A stretch of 64,000 nt of DNA from Gnetum montanum (lineage: Eukaryota; Streptophyta; Gnetopsida; Gnetales; Gnetaceae): positions 236,112-300,111 of the forward strand of contig MNCI01004082.1 of the NCBI GenBank assembly GCA_015680685.1, read 5' to 3'. This document shows, piece by piece, positions 60,684 through 64,000 of the stretch. Within the stretch, counting starts at the first letter, position 1; each line of letters begins with the position of its first letter. The notes under the pieces were generated by a model. The model had not been told where the DNA came from. It did not search any database and was given only the letters and a program-made list of their open reading frames with translations. The position numbers were made by a program, and so were the translations under genes.

Positions 60684-62620
60684 GGTAATGATTAAAAATG
60701 TTGGCAGCTGGAACACCGAGGGGTTCATAGGCACACAGCCTAATCCCACATTCCCATAAGGGCCTTACTAGAGGTGAAGAAAAGGTGCCTTGAATAGTAT
60801 TTTCGATTAAATAGGGACTTATGGAGTGAAAAATGGCATGAGTGCAAAACTATGCTAAGTGTCAGGTGGTGTCAATGGTGTTAACGATGTGAATAGTATC
60901 GAGTGTAGTCAGTGTGAACAATGTCGAGCATAGTTGATGTGAATAGTGCCAAGCATAGTCAAGTTTTCTGGTAGAAAATGAGCATGTCAACACGTGGGGA
61001 CGATTGCCTAAATATAGTTGTAGGTAAAAATGTAAAAAAAATGCAAAGAAAATGCAAGGGAGGAAAAGAGAGAAATGGAACACCACCCCAAACGGGGTTG
61101 AGCATAGTTAACTCCAAAAGAGGTTTAGGAGGTACATAATGTACAATAGGCATAGTGGAGAGCATAGTCACAGTCTCGGTGGTGTTAGGCCATGAAGTTT
61201 GACACTGGTTGTGGTGTCCGTGCCTACTGGGTTGGCTACCGTGGTGTACCATGTGGTGTCCTGTAGGGGTGCAACGGGGCTATGGTGTACCACATGGTGT
61301 GCAACTCTATCTTTCTACTTGTCTGTCTAGGTCTCATTCCCCCAAGAAGCTAAGTGCTAAATACCAAAATGCTAGATGTCAAATGAAAATGCCAACCCCT
61401 AAAACATTGGAGCATAGGGGTATTTATAGGACTAGGGTTAGCCTAAAAGGCAGATCGTGCGACATGTGGTCGAGTAGTAGGTGGGACTACGCTCATCCTA
61501 ACTATGCTCTAGTGTTAAGCTCTACAGTATTAAGTGGTGTCGTTACTTTGATAGAGTTTGTGAAGTTGAGACTATGACTATGCTGCCTAGCTACATGGAG
61601 AAGACTGCAATGTACCTAAAAATGCCAAACAATGCCAAAAAATGCAACTTTTGGAGACTATGCACTAGAGCATAGTTACAATTTTTGGGAAAAGGAAGAG
61701 GCAAAAAATGACAAATGTTGTTGCTGGAGAAGTGCTGGAGTTGATGCAAATGCCAATGCTATGGTGTGGAGGCCTTTGGAGGTAGTTCTTGCCAATTGTG
61801 CTTTAACTACACTTTGGAGCGTAGGGAGAGCATAGTCCTAGACTTAGGAAAAATCTAGTCAAAAATTGACAAAATGTGGCTAAGTATTGACGACACTTCA
61901 AGGAAGACTGACTACTCTCCCATGCATAGCAAGTGAAATGTGGCTAAGTGTTGACTACACTCTAGGGGAGGCTAACGACACTCTTGAGTGTAGCGAGTGT
62001 AGCGGGTGTAGCAAGCACAGGCTCAACACTTAGAAAAATCTATGCAAAATCTGGCACCTAAGGTGACTATGCTGAGTACACTCTAAATTGTAGTTGGGAG
62101 GTGTAGTCCCAACAATTAGAAAAATTATGTCAAAATTGATGTTTTCATGCTAACTACGCTCTAGAGCATGGTCCTAGTAGTGTAGAGCATAGTCTCAACA
62201 CTTAGAAAAATCTATAGCTTGTGTCATTATTTTGACACTTAGAAAAAATCTTGTAAAGTTGGCTATTATGTGTTAACTATGCTAACTATGCTCTAAAGCA
62301 TAGTCCTAGTAGTGGAGAGTGTAGTCTCAACACTTAGAAAAATTTTGTAGCTTGTGACCTTGTTCAGACACTTGGCCAAAATTGTAGAAAGTTGGTTGTT
62401 GAAGCTAACTATGCTCTATTGCAGTGGAGAACGTAGTCCCAACACTTAGATAAATTTGCAAAAAGTGTTATCATTTTGACACTTAGAAAAATTTTGCAAA
62501 TCTAGCTATTTGAGCTGACTACTTTCAATACTTAGAAAAATTTGGGCAAAGTGTCATCGTTTTGACACTTAGCCAAATTTGCAATTGAGATGTCGAGACT
62601 CAAAATTTTATAGTGTTTCA
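60684..62620 (-). repeat. C/D: 5' LTR (right copy)
   Basis: The minus strand begins TGAAACACTATAAAATTTTG at 62620 and ends CATTACC at 60684. It aligns with 6977-8867. TATA box (minus) 61421-61428. The U3 has degenerate 110-140-bp units with GACTAYGCTC palindromes. The U5 site equivalent to GTAAGTCC reads ATAAGTCC here and in the other LTR. Confidence 0.8.
61421..61428 (-). promoter_or_regulatory. TATA box of C/D 5' LTR
   Basis: TATAAATA on the minus strand, with CCTAGTCC on its upstream side; same context as at 7697. Confidence 0.7.
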
Positions 62621-62818
62621 TTTGGTTTCCAAACATTTCAGATTGGACTAGTTTTGCAAATATCATTAGTTGCAAGACCACGATATGGATTTTTGCATGC
62701 CTTTATAGGATGGTATCCAATGCATGATTGATGAGGGTGAGTTGGTCCTTGACACTACCAACCCAATGCATCCTAGAACTAGTCAATGGGGGTTTACAAG
62801 GACTCACTCAATGTAAGC
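62621..62818 (+). pseudogene. E gag, second part, between C/D and F
   Basis: It continues E gag from 6976. TTTCCAAACATTTCAGATTGG corresponds to the FRLDQF block in B (14108-14126), and GATGGTATCCAATGCATGATTG to the DEIQCMID block. It ends with GGTTTACAAGGACTCACTC, matching B near 14280. At 62819 it is cut again by the F LTR. This is the key evidence that the whole 55-kb stretch between is inserted in E. Confidence 0.75.
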
Positions 62819-63626
62819 TGATGAGTGGCGAGGTACCCCTACACTCAACCATATGAATACGAGCGTTTCACACATGATCCAGTTGAACTCCAAGGACTAA
62901 GTGCTTACGCACCTTAATAGAACACTCAGGGTTAATCAATCATTGTCTTCCCAAACTTACTTGTATTGTCATGGTTGTATGGTTAAGTAAGCTTGAGGTA
63001 TATGATTTTTTATAACTTTTATATTTTTTATGTCTTATGCTAATAAAGGAGAGGGGGAGAGAACTAAGTGGCTAACTTACGTTAACTATTCATTAACTAG
63101 TTTCTAAATGTCCCTAACACCAGTATCCGTTCCCACTTGCCGTACACATCCTGAACTAATGCAACGCTGCTGGGATTACCAAACGCTAATCGTTAGTGGA
63201 TTACCAAGCACTACACCTATGCTCGAAGCGGCTGTACTGAGTGTATTTAACTAAAGGGGTTGAAGGTTGAGAAAGATATCAATTAACTAGGAAAGAATTA
63301 AATAATAATTAATTACAAATTAGCTTAATCTGTATGATATAAGGTTTATCACAAAGTTCTTCTTTATTTCCGTACACAAAATTATGCTCAGGTAAAAATT
63401 GCTCGAATAAAGATTCGTTCACTCTGTGACTCCTACTACGGGCACATAGAAATAATTCTAACTTTGGAATGAATAAATTGCAAGAATATGGCTAAGGGTC
63501 TAAATCTAACTCTCTTGAACCAAGGGTGTCACCTCTTATTTATAGAAGATGAGGTAGGATGTGATATCGCGTATGCGATATTGCATGGTGGATGTGATAT
63601 CGCGTACGCAATATCGCAGCTCATCA
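62819..63626 (-). repeat. F: Athila-like LTR, 3' end of a minus-strand element leaving the window
   Basis: Bounded by TGATGAGTGGCGAGG and GCTCATCA; 808 bases. TATA box (minus) 63537-63544. The short U3 (63545-63626) is almost wholly GATATCGCGTATGCGATAT-type palindromes. Left flank TAAGC is the presumed target copy. Confidence 0.82.
63537..63544 (-). promoter_or_regulatory. TATA box of F LTR
   Basis: TATAAATA on the minus strand, 82 bases from the start of the LTR. Confidence 0.7.
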
Positions 63627-64000
63627 TAGCCCCATGACTGAATGAAAACTCGTCCTCAAGTTCCTTACAAAATATTGGGAAGGTATGGGATTATTGACTT
63701 GAATGACAACTAATGGTGAATGGGATGCCATGTGAACGAATCAATATTACAATACATTACAACATTAGTGTTCATGACCACAAGAGTGAACACTATACAC
63801 AAGTGACATCCAGCCTTATTTGGCAGCTGAGAGAGAAGAGAGAGAGAAAAGAAGAAGACGTGTTGCTGCCAACTCCAAGATTGCATAGTCCATTGTCCAT
63901 CCATAACCACGCCATCAGTCTTGCTCTTTGCACAACTATTCTAGCACCAGTCCATCCTGAGTGTTTCCTCTAGGTCTAGTCCATTGCTATATGATTGCCA
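63627..64000 (-). other. F internal 3' region
   Basis: The polypurine tract CATGGGGCTA (minus strand) touches the LTR, and the following GAGTTTTCATTCAGT block matches G at 48276-48292. No coding sequence is recognised up to the window edge. Confidence 0.6.

Overview
The window is plant nuclear DNA. Its left edge carries the first coding block of a housekeeping gene of the MYBBP1A / DNA polymerase V (Pol5) family. Almost everything else is old, heavily mutated LTR retrotransposons of two Ty3/gypsy kinds. Stop codons are mostly explained by C-to-T decay (CAG/CAA to TAG/TAA). The size, age and density of the nest suggest a large-genome seed plant, possibly a gymnosperm; that guess rests on style, not on a diagnostic gene.

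Layout. 1-667: MYBBP1A-like exon (minus). 668-2231: flank with a 21-bp tandem repeat, two related SINE-like copies and a zinc-knuckle gag remnant. From 2232 to the end is a Russian doll of insertions. H (Athila-like LTR, 2232-2890) is cut by E (Tat-like, plus; 2891-6976 and 62621-62818). E is cut by C/D (Tat-like, minus; LTRs 6977-8867 and 60684-62620) and by F (Athila-like, minus; from 62819). C/D is cut by B (Tat-like, plus; 9894-45570) and by G (complete Athila-like element, minus; 47337-57478, target duplication GTGTT). B is cut by A (Tat-like, plus; 18490-35587, target duplication CTTGC/CCTGC). The order was worked out by matching the interrupted gag and internal sequences on both sides of each insertion.

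Tat-like assignment rests on a second, archaeal-type RNase H after the first, and on a shared primer-site sequence (TGGCGCTAGAAGGAGGG type). Athila-like assignment rests on RT and integrase style and on a tRNA-Asp-like primer site. Elements A and B are ordered 5'LTR - leader - gag/protease - long spacer - RT/RNase H/RNase H/integrase - repeat-rich 3' region - 3'LTR.

The most interesting object is the spacer between protease and RT in A and B. On the opposite strand it holds a multi-exon gene. In A it has a TATA box (28497-28504), an ATG at 28388, about eight exons with consensus splice sites and matching phases, an acidic C-terminus and an AATAAA signal (23932-23937). In B the same gene is present, is cut by A, and also has an open last exon and AATAAA. 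The sense-strand pol ORF in both elements starts just after a strong splice acceptor, so the spacer may be an Ogre-type intron with an antisense gene inside it. C/D lacks the spacer and all of pol.
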